NCBI GenBank assembly: GCA_016718605.1
Contig: JADKCY010000002.1
Location: 1,552,501-1,616,500, forward strand
Direction: 5' to 3'
From: Lysobacterales bacterium
GTDB lineage: Bacteria > Pseudomonadota > Gammaproteobacteria > Xanthomonadales > Xanthomonadaceae
DNA length: 64,000 nt
Part shown: piece after piece, positions 1-8,680 of the stretch
Position numbering within the stretch: position 1 is the stretch's first letter
How the letters are laid out: every line of letters starts with the position of its first letter
The notes under the pieces: generated by a model
What the model saw: the letters and a program-made list of their open reading frames with translations, nothing else
Told to the model about the DNA's origin: nothing
Database searches by the model: none
Made by a program: the position numbers and the translations under genes

Positions 1-578
1 AACAAGTTGAACTTCTGGTCTGTGCCGCCAAGCTCGACATCGCACTTCAATGCGACCGAGTCATATCCCTGCACCAGCGGGTAGAGGAACTCGTGGATCG
101 CAATGGACTGCTGCGCCGCGTAGCGCTTCGCGAAGTCATCGCGCTCGAGCATTCGCGCCACGGTATGTTGCCCCGCGAGTCGAATGATGTCGGCCGCCGA
201 CATGGCCCCAAACCACTCCGAGTTGAAGCGAAGCTCTGTTTTGCTGCGGTCCAGCACCTTGTAGACCTGCTCGGCATAAGTCTCCGCGTTGGCCAGAACA
301 TCCTCGCGCGTGAGCGGCTTACGGGTGACGTTTTTTCCTGTTGGATCACCGATCATGCCGGTGAAATCTCCAATCAGGAAAATCACTTGATGTCCGAGGT
401 CCTGGAACTGACGCATCTTGTTTAGCAGAACCGTATGCCCAAGGTGCAGGTCTGGTGCCGTCGGGTCGAAGCCAGCCTTGATGCGAAGCGGCCGCCCGGT
501 TTCGAGGCGCCGCTCCAATTCATCGCGCTTCAGAATTTCTTCGGTGCCCCTGGCGATCAAGGCCAATGCTTCATTCAT
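1..578 (-). CDS. tyrS: Tyrosyl-tRNA synthetase, N-terminal part (gene cut by window edge)
   Basis: Class I aminoacyl-tRNA synthetase that charges tRNA-Tyr in the cytoplasm. About 192 N-terminal codons are visible and the 3' half lies outside the window. The Rossmann-fold signature reads FDPTAPDLHLGHTVLLNK (the HIGH motif is HLGH), followed by GDFTGMIGDPTGK and, at the cut edge, GGTDQKFNL, the tyrosine-site region of TyrRS. The ATG at 578 gives MNEALALIARG; a GTG nine bases upstream (587) is an in-frame alternative. The gene is divergent from the M23 peptidase gene. No frameshift is seen in the visible part. Identification is firm. Confidence 0.95.
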   Translation of the reverse strand, partial: MNEALALIARGTEEILKRDELERRLETGRPLRIKAGFDPTAPDLHLGHTVLLNKMRQFQDLGHQVIFLIGDFTGMIGDPTGKNVTRKPLTREDVLANAETYAEQVYKVLDRSKTELRFNSEWFGAMSAADIIRLAGQHTVARMLERDDFAKRYAAQQSIAIHEFLYPLVQGYDSVALKCDVELGGTDQKFNL

Positions 579-825
579 TGTTTTCACTGGGATGCTCAAC
601 ACGTGGTGTGGACGACACGGAAGAATAGCGATCTCGCCGCGTGCCGGTAAGTTTGCCCAGACGTCGCTCAAGCCCCGCCGTTGCAGGAGAACCTCTTGGG
701 TGCGTTGCCCGTTAACAACACGTTAAATAGTCGCTTACTTGAAAAACCAACCAGCTCAAGGGTTTGACCGTTGTTTTTTTGCGGTTTATGGTGTCGCTTG
801 TTTGCAACAATGTGCAGGATTGGTG
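579..825. promoter_or_regulatory. Divergent intergenic region between tyrS and the M23 peptidase gene
   Basis: About 250 bp with no convincing gene. It must hold the tyrS promoter (minus) and the peptidase promoter (plus). An open frame from 739 runs into the peptidase, but its first 29 codons do not resemble a signal region. I see no clear -35/-10 pair or T-box-like structure by eye. Confidence 0.35.
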
Positions 826-2226
826 ATGAATTCAGATGCGCACCTCGCTGGCCAGACGCGTCAATCTTCGATCGATTCCAGCGCACCTTTGCGCCCATCT
901 GCCTTAAGCGAGAATCACCCCTTGCGCCTTCCGGCTTTGCACCGCTGGCAGCGAGAGCACTGGATTCTTGCAAGTATCTTCGCTTCCGTGACGACCTTGG
1001 CCTCGTTATGCGCACCGCGCTTCGCGGATGCACATTTGGACCGCGAATCTGTCGCAAAGGAACGCGTTGCTCTAGCGTTGCCGGCGCATACCATCAGCAC
1101 GATGGCGCCCGCAGCGCCCAGTGAGGCGATTTGGAACGTCGTCCACGTCAAACCGGGACAGACACTGGGTCAGCTCTTCTCCGAGCAGCTTCTATCTGCC
1201 AACACCTTGCATCGATTGCTTGAGCTTCCGGGAGCACATGAACCGTTGACGCGGATTCGTCCAGGCGCAGAGTTTGGTTTTGGTCGAGATGCATCGGGTG
1301 CTTTTGTTGGCTTCCGCTTCGACCGCGACGAGGCTGCTCGCGTTTTTGTCGACATCCAAGGCGATGAGTTCCATCAGCGCGTCGAACAGCGCGACGTACA
1401 GCGCCGTGTGATGATGGCCTCAGGTGTTATCGAGTCCTCGCTTTCTCAAGCCGCAGCGGACGCTGGCATGAGCTCCTCCAGCGTTCTGGAAATGGCCAAG
1501 GTGTTTGGCTATGACATCGATTTTGCGCAAGACCTTCGCGTCGGGGATCGCTTCAATGTCGTTTACGAAGATGTCTACCGTGACGGCGAGCGCCTACGCA
1601 GTGGCGAGATTGTCGCGGCGACCTTCTTCAACCAAGGCCGTGAGTACGAAGTTTTTCGCTACACCTTTGCCGACGGCCGGACAGAGTATTTCGATGGCGA
1701 AGGTCGACCGATGAAGAAGTCCTTTTTGCGCATGCCTATCGAGTTTGCGCGCATCAGTTCGGGCTTCAGTTTTGCGCGGCGCCACCCTGTGCTCGGGCGC
1801 GTCAGGGCGCATCGGGGTGTTGACTACGCCGCAGGGACAGGCACTCCAATCATGGCCGCGGGTGATGGCCGCGTGACCTTTGCTGGCTGGCAAAACGGCT
1901 ATGGGCGTGTTGTGATCGTTGATCATGGTCAGGGCTACACGACCCTGTACGGACACATGTCCCGGTTTGGCAAATACAAGACTGGTTCGCGCGTTAGGCA
2001 AGGCGACACTATCGGTTTCGTCGGAATGACCGGATTGGCCAGTGGGCCCCACCTGCACTATGAGTTCAGAATTGGAGGCGTGCATCGCGATCCACTGACC
2101 GTCACGCTGCCCAAGCCAAAACCCCTTCCCACCGGCGAGCTCGCCCGTTTTCAGCAGCAAACCCAACCGATGCTGGCGAGACTGCAGACTCTGGACTCCA
2201 GTCAGCATGGCCTAGCAATTCGTTGA
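826..2226 (+). CDS. M23 family peptidoglycan DD-metalloendopeptidase (MepM/OapA-like)
   Basis: Membrane-anchored zinc endopeptidase that would cleave peptide cross-links in the periplasm. The start at 826 (MNSDAHLAGQTR) is preceded by an AGGA ribosome site; an upstream in-frame ATG at 739 is less likely. A single transmembrane segment (HWILASIFASVTTLASL) lies near residues 45-65, followed by an OapA/LysM-like region (VVHVKPGQTLGQLF). The catalytic domain has the M23 ligands: HRGVDYA (His329, Asp333) and GPHLHYEF (His409, His411), plus the LYGHMS strand. Length, 466 aa, fits MepM-type proteins. It lies 10 bp upstream of anmK, so cell-wall hydrolysis and muropeptide recycling genes are adjacent, as is usual in Xanthomonadales. 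Confidence 0.9.
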   Translation: MNSDAHLAGQTRQSSIDSSAPLRPSALSENHPLRLPALHRWQREHWILASIFASVTTLASLCAPRFADAHLDRESVAKERVALALPAHTISTMAPAAPSEAIWNVVHVKPGQTLGQLFSEQLLSANTLHRLLELPGAHEPLTRIRPGAEFGFGRDASGAFVGFRFDRDEAARVFVDIQGDEFHQRVEQRDVQRRVMMASGVIESSLSQAAADAGMSSSSVLEMAKVFGYDIDFAQDLRVGDRFNVVYEDVYRDGERLRSGEIVAATFFNQGREYEVFRYTFADGRTEYFDGEGRPMKKSFLRMPIEFARISSGFSFARRHPVLGRVRAHRGVDYAAGTGTPIMAAGDGRVTFAGWQNGYGRVVIVDHGQGYTTLYGHMSRFGKYKTGSRVRQGDTIGFVGMTGLASGPHLHYEFRIGGVHRDPLTVTLPKPKPLPTGELARFQQQTQPMLARLQTLDSSQHGLAIR

Positions 2227-2236
2227 GGCCCAAGGG

Positions 2237-3364
2237 GTGTTGAACCCTTCCTTCGCCACTGATAGCGAACTGTTTGTTGGTGCGATATCAGGCACCAGCG
2301 CGGACGGTGTGGATGTTGCCCTCGTGCGGTTTTCCGGTCCGCGATGTGAATTGCTTGGCAGCCTGACCCAAGTGTATCCGGCGGCTGTCCACGCCCACGT
2401 TCTGCAACTGTCGCAAGGCGACCCCCAAACCACGCTCGATGCCCTCGGCGAGCTTGATGTTGCTGTTGCAGAGGCCTTCGGCGATGCCATCCTCACCCTG
2501 CTGGATAGGCTGAGTGTCGAACCCAGCAAGATTGCGGCAATTGGCTCGCACGGCCAGACACTCCGGCACCGACCGCTCGGAAACTATCCCTTTACGCTGC
2601 AGATTGGCGATCCGAATCGGATTGCTGAGCGATGCGGCATAACCGTTGTCGCCGACTTTCGCCGTCGTGATGTGGCGGCCGGTGGCCATGGCGCGCCACT
2701 GGTGCCGGCTTTTCATGCGCGAATGTTTGGTTCCAACAACGAGTCGCGTGCCATCTTGAACATTGGCGGCATTGCCAATCTCAGCTTGTTGCCAGGACAT
2801 GGTCAGACGCGGGGTTTTGACACTGGCCCTGGCAACGGCCTGATGGATGCTTGGATCAAACGATGCACGGGCGCCAACTACGATATGAACGGTGAGTTCG
2901 CCAGCAACGGCAGGATCGACCAAGCATTGCTGCACACCCTGCGTGAAGATGCCTATTTTTCGTTGCCGCCACCAAAGAGCTCAGGACGCGATCACTTCCA
3001 TCTGGCTTGGCTCGAAAGGCATATCGGTGGTCGTGAACTATCTGCCGCCGATGTGCAAGCAACCCTTTGCGCATTGACCATACACACCATCGTCGACGCC
3101 TTGCGGCTATCACAACCCGACACCAAACGAATACTGGTCTGTGGCGGCGGCGTGCACAACCGCCACCTGATGCAGGGTCTTTGCGCTGCGCTACCGCACA
3201 TTTGTGTCGAAAGTACCGCGGACCATGGCGTCGACCCTGACGCTATCGAAGCGATGACGTTTGCTTGGCTCGCCAGGGAAACGCTAGCCGGCAGACCCGG
3301 AAACCTGCGCGAGGTTACGGGGGCCCGCGGTCCGCGCATTCTGGGCGGCATCTATCCGGCCTGA
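2237..3364 (+). CDS. anmK: Anhydro-N-acetylmuramic acid kinase
   Basis: Phosphorylates and opens 1,6-anhydro-MurNAc to MurNAc-6-phosphate during peptidoglycan recycling in the cytoplasm. The frame starts with GTG at 2237 (VLNPSFATDSELFVGAISG). Motifs: GAISGTSADGVDVAL at the N-terminus (phosphate-binding loop of the hexokinase/actin fold), GSHGQTLRHRP, NIGGIANLS, DTGPGNGLMDAWI and GGGVHNRHLM. The 375 aa length matches the family. It follows the M23 peptidase by 10 bp and is probably cotranscribed with it. No odd features seen. Confidence 0.95.
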   Translation: MLNPSFATDSELFVGAISGTSADGVDVALVRFSGPRCELLGSLTQVYPAAVHAHVLQLSQGDPQTTLDALGELDVAVAEAFGDAILTLLDRLSVEPSKIAAIGSHGQTLRHRPLGNYPFTLQIGDPNRIAERCGITVVADFRRRDVAAGGHGAPLVPAFHARMFGSNNESRAILNIGGIANLSLLPGHGQTRGFDTGPGNGLMDAWIKRCTGANYDMNGEFASNGRIDQALLHTLREDAYFSLPPPKSSGRDHFHLAWLERHIGGRELSAADVQATLCALTIHTIVDALRLSQPDTKRILVCGGGVHNRHLMQGLCAALPHICVESTADHGVDPDAIEAMTFAWLARETLAGRPGNLREVTGARGPRILGGIYPA

Positions 3365-3422
3365 CAACACCTGACTCGCCTGAAACCGCGGATGTCAGCA
3401 AACACTGGGAACACCTGTTCGA

Positions 3423-4442
3423 TCAGGCGAACCAACCCGGTGGATACTCGGGTTTCTGCTCACGTGACAGTAGCTTGCGCAGGCCTTCCTGTGGGGTGAT
3501 GTCCCCATGCAACACCTGCTGGACCAATCCACTGATCGGAAGATCCAGCCCATGCCGTTGGGCCAGACGCATGACCTCATCAGCCGTTTGAATCGACTCC
3601 ACCACCTGACCAATGGCCGCCACCGCATCCTGTATGGATTGGCCTCGACCAAGCGCCAAGCCCAGACGTCGATTGCGAGACAAGTCACCCGTACAAGTCA
3701 GCACCAGATCGCCCAGACCCGCCAGGCCCATCAAAGTCTCGACTCGACCGCCCAACGCATCGTTGAGCCGCATCATTTCATTCAGGCCGCGGGTGATCAG
3801 ACCAGCGCGTGCATTCAGGCCCAGCTGCATCCCGTCGGCGATACCCGTTGCCACCGCAAGCACGTTCTTCATGGCACCGCCCAACTCTGCCCCCAGCATG
3901 TCGCTACCGGTATAGGCGCGAAACGTGGGGCCATGCAGCACTTCGGCGACAAGTAGCGCAAACCCGCCATCGGAAGAATGCACGGTCACTGCGGTTGGCA
4001 AACCCTGCGCGACCTCTTTCGCAAATGACGGCCCAGTCACGATGGCCTGTGCGCAATCGCGCCCCAAAACTTCAGTCGCCACTTCGTGCAGAAACCTGCC
4101 GGAACCCAACTCGAATCCCTTGGTTGCCCACGCAACGCCGACATTGGCCGAACGATGCGGGGCAAGATCGCGCAACACGCCGGGGAAAGCGTGGCTGGGG
4201 ACGACGACCAGAATGTGTTCGGCGGCGTCAACAACGGCTGCCAAGTCCGCACTGAAACTCAGCGCGTCCGGCAGCGTGATGCCGGGCAAATATCGTGTGT
4301 TTTCGCGACTCGCCTGCATGTCGGCCATCTGCGCCGCATCCCGTCCCCACAAAGTGGTGGCGTGACCGTTGCGGGCTGCCTGCGCCGCCAGCGCGGTGCC
4401 CCATGAGCCCGCACCCAAGACTGCGACACGCAGAGGCGTCAT
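3423..4442 (-). CDS. gpsA: NAD(P)+-dependent glycerol-3-phosphate dehydrogenase
   Basis: Makes sn-glycerol-3-phosphate from dihydroxyacetone phosphate for phospholipid synthesis, in the cytoplasm. The N-terminus MTPLRVAVLGAGSWGTALA has the Rossmann GxGxxG loop at residues 10-15; later motifs are ATKGFE, GPSFAKEVA and the catalytic-lysine segment GGAMKNVLAVATGI, followed by NARAGLITRG. Length is 339 aa, normal. It lies 20 bp downstream of secB, the secB-gpsA order known from enterobacteria. It is convergent with anmK. Confidence 0.96.
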   Translation of the reverse strand: MTPLRVAVLGAGSWGTALAAQAARNGHATTLWGRDAAQMADMQASRENTRYLPGITLPDALSFSADLAAVVDAAEHILVVVPSHAFPGVLRDLAPHRSANVGVAWATKGFELGSGRFLHEVATEVLGRDCAQAIVTGPSFAKEVAQGLPTAVTVHSSDGGFALLVAEVLHGPTFRAYTGSDMLGAELGGAMKNVLAVATGIADGMQLGLNARAGLITRGLNEMMRLNDALGGRVETLMGLAGLGDLVLTCTGDLSRNRRLGLALGRGQSIQDAVAAIGQVVESIQTADEVMRLAQRHGLDLPISGLVQQVLHGDITPQEGLRKLLSREQKPEYPPGWFA

Positions 4443-4462
4443 CGAAAATGCTCCGCCGCGAC

Positions 4463-4987
4463 TCAGGCGTTGCCTGCCACGCCACCTTCAGGGAAGGTCG
4501 CCTCGCTGACCTGCTGCTGTTCGTTGCGGCGACGCAAGGTTTCCGCATACAGCTGATCGAAATTGATCGGCTGCAGGAAGTAGGGCGGGAAGCCGCCAGC
4601 CTGAATCAGATCGGAGACAATCTGACGCGCATAGGGGAACAACGCATTCGGGCAGTAGGTGCCCAAAATCGCATCCAGATTGCGGTTGTCGAAACCGGTG
4701 ATATTGAAGATACCTGCCTGCTCGACCTCGACCAGATAGGCGGTCTTCTCGCCCACCGTACAGGTCAGGGTCAGCGACAACGACACTTCGAACACGTTCT
4801 GAGCCAAGCCCGCTACCTTCTGCGCCATGTTCAACTGCAACTGCGGCGCGGTTTCCTCGTTGAAAATCTGCGGTGCGTTGGGTGCTTCAAACGAGGCATC
4901 CTTCACGTAGATCTTCTGCAGTACCAGCTGCGGCGGATTGGGCTGACCCGCAGCGCCATTGGTCGTGTTTTCGTTAGCTTCAGACAT
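4463..4987 (-). CDS. secB: Protein-export chaperone SecB
   Basis: Homotetrameric chaperone that keeps preproteins unfolded and passes them to SecA. The start at 4987 (MSEANENTTNGAAG) has GGAG six bases upstream; four more codons are open upstream (to 4999) but lack a ribosome site. Family signatures: QKIYVKDASFEAPNAP, the beta-strand block VFEVSLSLTLTCTVG, LGTYCPNALFPYARQIVSDLIQAGGFPP and QPINFDQLYAE. The 174 aa length includes acidic and Asn-rich tails typical of Xanthomonadales SecB. It is upstream of gpsA and downstream of a rhodanese gene. Confidence 0.96.
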   Translation of the reverse strand: MSEANENTTNGAAGQPNPPQLVLQKIYVKDASFEAPNAPQIFNEETAPQLQLNMAQKVAGLAQNVFEVSLSLTLTCTVGEKTAYLVEVEQAGIFNITGFDNRNLDAILGTYCPNALFPYARQIVSDLIQAGGFPPYFLQPINFDQLYAETLRRRNEQQQVSEATFPEGGVAGNA

Positions 4988-5133
4988 GATCGACTCCAAA
5001 AAATAAGACAGACGATGTCAGTTCGCCAAGCAGACGAATCTGACCATAGTGTTGTTGCAGCATGAACGGATGCGCCCGCAACCCCACGCAGGCTGAAGAC
5101 ATCTCACTTGGGTGAGGTCAGGGCGACGGATTT

Positions 5134-5577
5134 TCAAGCCTTGCCTTTGACGACCGGCATATCGGCAGAGCGCCATGCGCCCATGCCGCCTTCAAGCACA
5201 TGAACCCGGGTGAAGCCCGCTTTGGCCAAGCGTTTGGCCGCACCCTGCGCGGTCATGCCGCTGCGACATATGACCGCAACTGGCTGTTCCTTGGCCTTGG
5301 CAAGCACTTTGCTCTCCGGATCGAACTGGCTCATCGCGACGTGCTTCGCACCCACAATGTGGCCCTTTTCGAAATCGGCGATCGGGCTGATGTCCACGAT
5401 CAGCGCGTTTTCCGCGTTCATCAAACGCGTCAGCTCGGCGGGCGCGAGAAAACTGAAGCCGCGCCCGAAGCGCGAGAACTCATTCATGATGAGGGCGATG
5501 GTGACACCCACGAAGGCCATGCTCAGCAGCAAGTTGTCGCCGATGAATTGGGGCAGACGGGCTAGAAATTCGGACAC
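5134..5577 (-). CDS. Membrane-anchored rhodanese-like protein (YibN type)
   Basis: Single rhodanese domain behind an N-terminal membrane segment. The most likely start is GTG at 5577 (VSEFLARLPQF), which places the helix LLLSMAFVGVTIALIMNEF at residues 15-35. The domain spans about 45-145: LIVDISPIADFEKGHIVGAKHV, then the active-site loop CRSGMTAQGA with the catalytic Cys, and GGMGAWRSADMPVVKG at the end. About 147 aa, as in YibN. In enterobacteria the order is yibN-grxC-secB-gpsA; here grxC is absent and the rhodanese lies 146 bp from secB. The open frame extends far upstream into the tex gene, and that extension is not credible as protein. Its sulfur substrate is unknown. Confidence 0.85.
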   Translation of the reverse strand: MSEFLARLPQFIGDNLLLSMAFVGVTIALIMNEFSRFGRGFSFLAPAELTRLMNAENALIVDISPIADFEKGHIVGAKHVAMSQFDPESKVLAKAKEQPVAVICRSGMTAQGAAKRLAKAGFTRVHVLEGGMGAWRSADMPVVKGKA

Positions 5578-5671
5578 AGAAGATTTCCGGTGATCCGCGC
5601 GGACTGCGCAGGGCTGGCGATTATCGGCCAGTGACGCAGGGGACGCAAAGTCAGCGGCGCCAAGCCACCCA

Positions 5672-8053
5672 TCACTGGCGCTTGGCGCGCGCCCAAGCCT
5701 CCGCCAACGCATTGGCGGCAGGCGCGGAAACCGCTGTTTGGGTCCGTCGTTGCGCAGCATCACGTCCCGCTGGACGTTCAGGCGTGCGCGCGGCACTGGT
5801 CTCACCCATCGCATCATCCAGCCGCATGCTGAGCGCGATCCGCTTGCGAACCAGATCCACCTCCATCACTTTGACCTTGACGATATCCCCTGCCTTGACC
5901 ACTTCGCGCGGGTCCTTGACGAACTTGGTCGACAAAGCCGACACATGCACCAGTCCGTCCTGATGCACGCCGAGGTCGACGAAGGCACCGAAGGCGGCGA
6001 CGTTGGACACCACGCCCTCCAGCACCATGCCGGGCTTCAGATCCTTGATGTCTTCAACACCCTCTTCGAAACGCGCAGCGCGGAACTCCGGTCTGGGATC
6101 TCGCCCCGGCTTGTCCAGCTCGCGCAGGATGTCGCGAACCGTCGGCACACCGAATCGCTCATCGGTGAACTGCTCTGGCTTAAGACTGGCGAGAAAGCTG
6201 GATTCGCCCATCACCTGACGAACATCGCGCCCGCAATGCGCAAGGATGCGCTCCACCACAGGATAGGCTTCCGGATGCACCGCGGAGGCATCCAGTGGAT
6301 TGTCCCCCTCGCGGATGCGTAGAAAGCCCGCTGCCTGCTCAAACGCCTTGTCGCCCAGACGCGGCACCTTGAGCAAGGCGCGACGCGAACGGAACGGGCC
6401 GTGCTCATCTCGATAGCGCACGACGTTTTCCGCCACGCTGCTGGACAGCCCAGCGACTCGCGTCAACAGCGGAGCGGAGGCGGTATTTACATCGACACCC
6501 ACGCCGTTCACGCAGTCTTCCACGCGCGCATCCAGCGCCTTGGCCAAGCGGATCTGATTGACATCATGTTGATACTGACCGACACCAATTGACTTGGGTT
6601 CGATCTTCACCAATTCCGCCAGTGGATCTTGCAGTCGGCGCGCAATCGAAACCGCGCCGCGCAGGCTGACGTCCAGCTCGGGAAACTCGCGAGCCGCCAG
6701 TTCCGAGGCCGAGTAAACCGAGGCTCCCGCCTCACTCACGACAATCTTCTGCAGGCCCAGTTCGGGATGTCGCTTGATCAACTCGGCCGCCAGCCGGTCG
6801 GTTTCACGCGAAGCGGTGCCATTGCCAATCGAGATCAATTGCACGTTGTGCTGGGCGCAAGCACGCGCCAGCTCCTGGATGGACGCATCCCAGCGGTTGT
6901 GCGGCACATGCGGATAGATCGTGCTGGTGTGCAGCAGCTTGCCCGTAGCATCCACAGTAGCGACCTTCACCCCGGTACGCAGACCAGGATCGAGGCCCAT
7001 GACGACTTTTGGGCCCGCAGGTGCCGCCAGCAGCAGATCCTTGAGATTGTCGCCAAACACGCGAATCGCCTCGGCCTCGGCAAGTTCACGCGCTCGCAGG
7101 AACAAATCCAGCGACAAACTCATCAGCAGTTTGTAGCGCCAGCAATGCCGCACGCTATCGCGCAGCCACGCATCGGCAGGTCTGCCGCGATCCGCAACGC
7201 CAACATGGTGTGCGACTCGCCCTTCGGCTTCCGCATGCCCAGCGGTTGTGGCCGCCGCACGAGGATCCTCGCTGGCTGCACTGGCCGCCGCCTTGGGTTG
7301 CAGATCCACGCTGAGAAACCCTTCGTTGCGGGCGCGTAAGAGCGCCAGCAAGCGATGCGAGGGAATCTTGGCGATCGGCTCGTGGTGATCGAAGTAGTCG
7401 CTGAACTTGGCGGCTTCAACTTGCTTGCCGTCAACCACCTTTGCTTCGACTTCGCCTTTCTGCCAGAGCCAGTCGCGCAGGCCACCGACCAGTGTCGCCT
7501 CCTCCGCCCAACGCTCGATCAGAATCGCTCGTGCACCCTCGAGTGCCGCCTTGACATCGGCAACGCCCTTTTCGACATCGATGAAGGGCTGGGCACGTTG
7601 TTCTGGCGGTATCGCGGGATCATCAAGCAAACCCAGGGCCAGCGGCTCCAGACCCGCCTCGCGCGCAATCTGCGCCTTGGTACGGCGTTTGGGTTTGTAG
7701 GGGAGGTAGAGATCTTCCAGCCGCGCCTTGCTGTCCGCGGCAAGCACCGCCACGCGCAGGCTTTCACTCAATTTGCCCTGTTCGTGGATGCTGGCGAGGA
7801 TACTGTCGCGGCGCTCTTCCAGTTCACGCAGATAGCCCAGGCGCTCTTCCAGCGTGCGCAACTGCGTGTCATCCAGCCCACCCGTCACCTCTTTGCGGTA
7901 ACGAGCAACGAACGGCACGGTGGCTCCGCCATCCAGCAGCTCCACCGCCGCATTGACCTGCGCAGCCTTGGCACCGATATCCTCGGCAATCTGCGCTGCA
8001 ATCTGCAGTGCAATCAGGTTGGCATCACGAACCGGCAGCGCGGAATCAGTCAT
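5672..8053 (-). CDS. tex: Tex-family RNA-binding transcription accessory protein with S1 domain
   Basis: Cytoplasmic nucleic-acid-binding protein of the Tex/Spt6 family (793 aa, family length about 770-790). Domain order: N-terminal helical block (GGATVPFVARYRKEVTGGLDD), YqgF/RuvC-like fold (VVMGLDPGLRTGVKVATVD), helix-hairpin-helix block (CVNGVGVDVNTASAPLLTRVAGLS), and a C-terminal S1 domain at about residues 660-735 (GMVLEGVVSNVAAFGAFVDLGVHQDGLVHVSAL), then a basic tail. About residues 255-300 there is an Ala-rich insertion that looks low in conservation. The rhodanese gene begins 95 bp downstream. Upstream lies the accessory island. Confidence 0.94.
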   Translation of the reverse strand: MTDSALPVRDANLIALQIAAQIAEDIGAKAAQVNAAVELLDGGATVPFVARYRKEVTGGLDDTQLRTLEERLGYLRELEERRDSILASIHEQGKLSESLRVAVLAADSKARLEDLYLPYKPKRRTKAQIAREAGLEPLALGLLDDPAIPPEQRAQPFIDVEKGVADVKAALEGARAILIERWAEEATLVGGLRDWLWQKGEVEAKVVDGKQVEAAKFSDYFDHHEPIAKIPSHRLLALLRARNEGFLSVDLQPKAAASAASEDPRAAATTAGHAEAEGRVAHHVGVADRGRPADAWLRDSVRHCWRYKLLMSLSLDLFLRARELAEAEAIRVFGDNLKDLLLAAPAGPKVVMGLDPGLRTGVKVATVDATGKLLHTSTIYPHVPHNRWDASIQELARACAQHNVQLISIGNGTASRETDRLAAELIKRHPELGLQKIVVSEAGASVYSASELAAREFPELDVSLRGAVSIARRLQDPLAELVKIEPKSIGVGQYQHDVNQIRLAKALDARVEDCVNGVGVDVNTASAPLLTRVAGLSSSVAENVVRYRDEHGPFRSRRALLKVPRLGDKAFEQAAGFLRIREGDNPLDASAVHPEAYPVVERILAHCGRDVRQVMGESSFLASLKPEQFTDERFGVPTVRDILRELDKPGRDPRPEFRAARFEEGVEDIKDLKPGMVLEGVVSNVAAFGAFVDLGVHQDGLVHVSALSTKFVKDPREVVKAGDIVKVKVMEVDLVRKRIALSMRLDDAMGETSAARTPERPAGRDAAQRRTQTAVSAPAANALAEAWARAKRQ

Positions 8054-8200
8054 TCGTCAGCTTCAATCGGACAAGGGGCCGCGAAGTATCCAGACGCCGC
8101 ACCGGCCTGTCACGCGTTCCCGCCGACCTGTTGGTTTCCCTGCCCATCCTCGGGTCGACTGGTCGGTCACAAACGCGCATTTGCATTGGCTGTCGCCAAA
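8054..8200. other. Intergenic region upstream of tex, edge of the accessory island
   Basis: About 150 bp between the tex start and the first copy of the direct repeat. It should carry the tex promoter. No gene is supported and I recognise no motif. Confidence 0.3.
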
Positions 8201-8514
8201 CGAATGCAAGGACCTTCCCCACCGCGCACCGGATGCAACGCTCTGTCGTTCGGTCAGGCGGTCGTGCGTGACGATGGGAAGGGTTTCCTCATCACTCGTT
8301 CCGGCGGCGATCTGGCGATTGTATGGGTTGGGTGGACGTCGTTGGGATGAAACCCAAGGCAGTGACCGATTAGTTCAATGGGACCAGCGATTCCTGACTT
8401 CGGATCGGTCGTCCGCGCGCGTCTTTCAGCAGGGTCCGTCGTTTCACGCGACCACATGACCGCTTGTCGTTTCGCCAGACCTTCCCTCTGGCTGAAGTCG
8501 ACGCGAAGCATCAA
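8201..8514. repeat. Direct repeat, copy 1 (about 314 bp)
   Basis: Matches 9910-10224 in the same orientation. By eye the last 245 bp differ at about 12 positions, the first 70 bp more. It begins cgaatgcaaggaccttcccc and the similarity ends sharply at ...gcgaagcatcaa, after which the flanks are unrelated. Both copies are open on the minus strand for 76-86 codons from a shared TTG-ATG, but the translation has no family look and no ribosome site, so I regard the repeat as non-coding. The two copies flank the serine hydrolase gene. Confidence 0.85.
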
Positions 8515-8544
8515 CCCACCGAGCCATCCCTCATCTAGCAGATG

Positions 8545-8606
8545 GTCCGCAAAAAACCGGCAAGTCAGCTGCGCGAAGCGCCATCCGTTGCATGCGGTTG
8601 TTGGAC
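8545..8606 (-). repeat. attC-like imperfect palindrome
   Basis: Read on the minus strand, the 62 bp begin with GTCCAAC, a perfect RYYYAAC core, and end with a degenerate partner ...TTGCGGAC. Nested complementary blocks are GTCC/GGAC, CCG/CGG and GCAA/TTGC, around a central GGCGCTTCGCGC. On the plus strand the same core reads GTTGGAC (GTTRRRY). The architecture and length fit integron attC sites, but one core is degenerate. A further core, GTTAGAC on the minus strand (8610-8616), sits four bases away. Confidence 0.5.
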
Positions 8607-8680
8607 AGCGTCTAACCGAACCGATTACTCACGCATCCTCTGCAATCTGCAGACACGCTCCAATCCTCACCGAGCGGAGG

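Noticed and set aside
8254..8514. 86-residue protein encoded within the repeat (and its 76-residue twin)
   Set aside because: The shared minus-strand frames start at TTG/ATG without a ribosome site, differ at the C-terminus, and carry no family signature. Likely chance openness in a GC-rich repeat.
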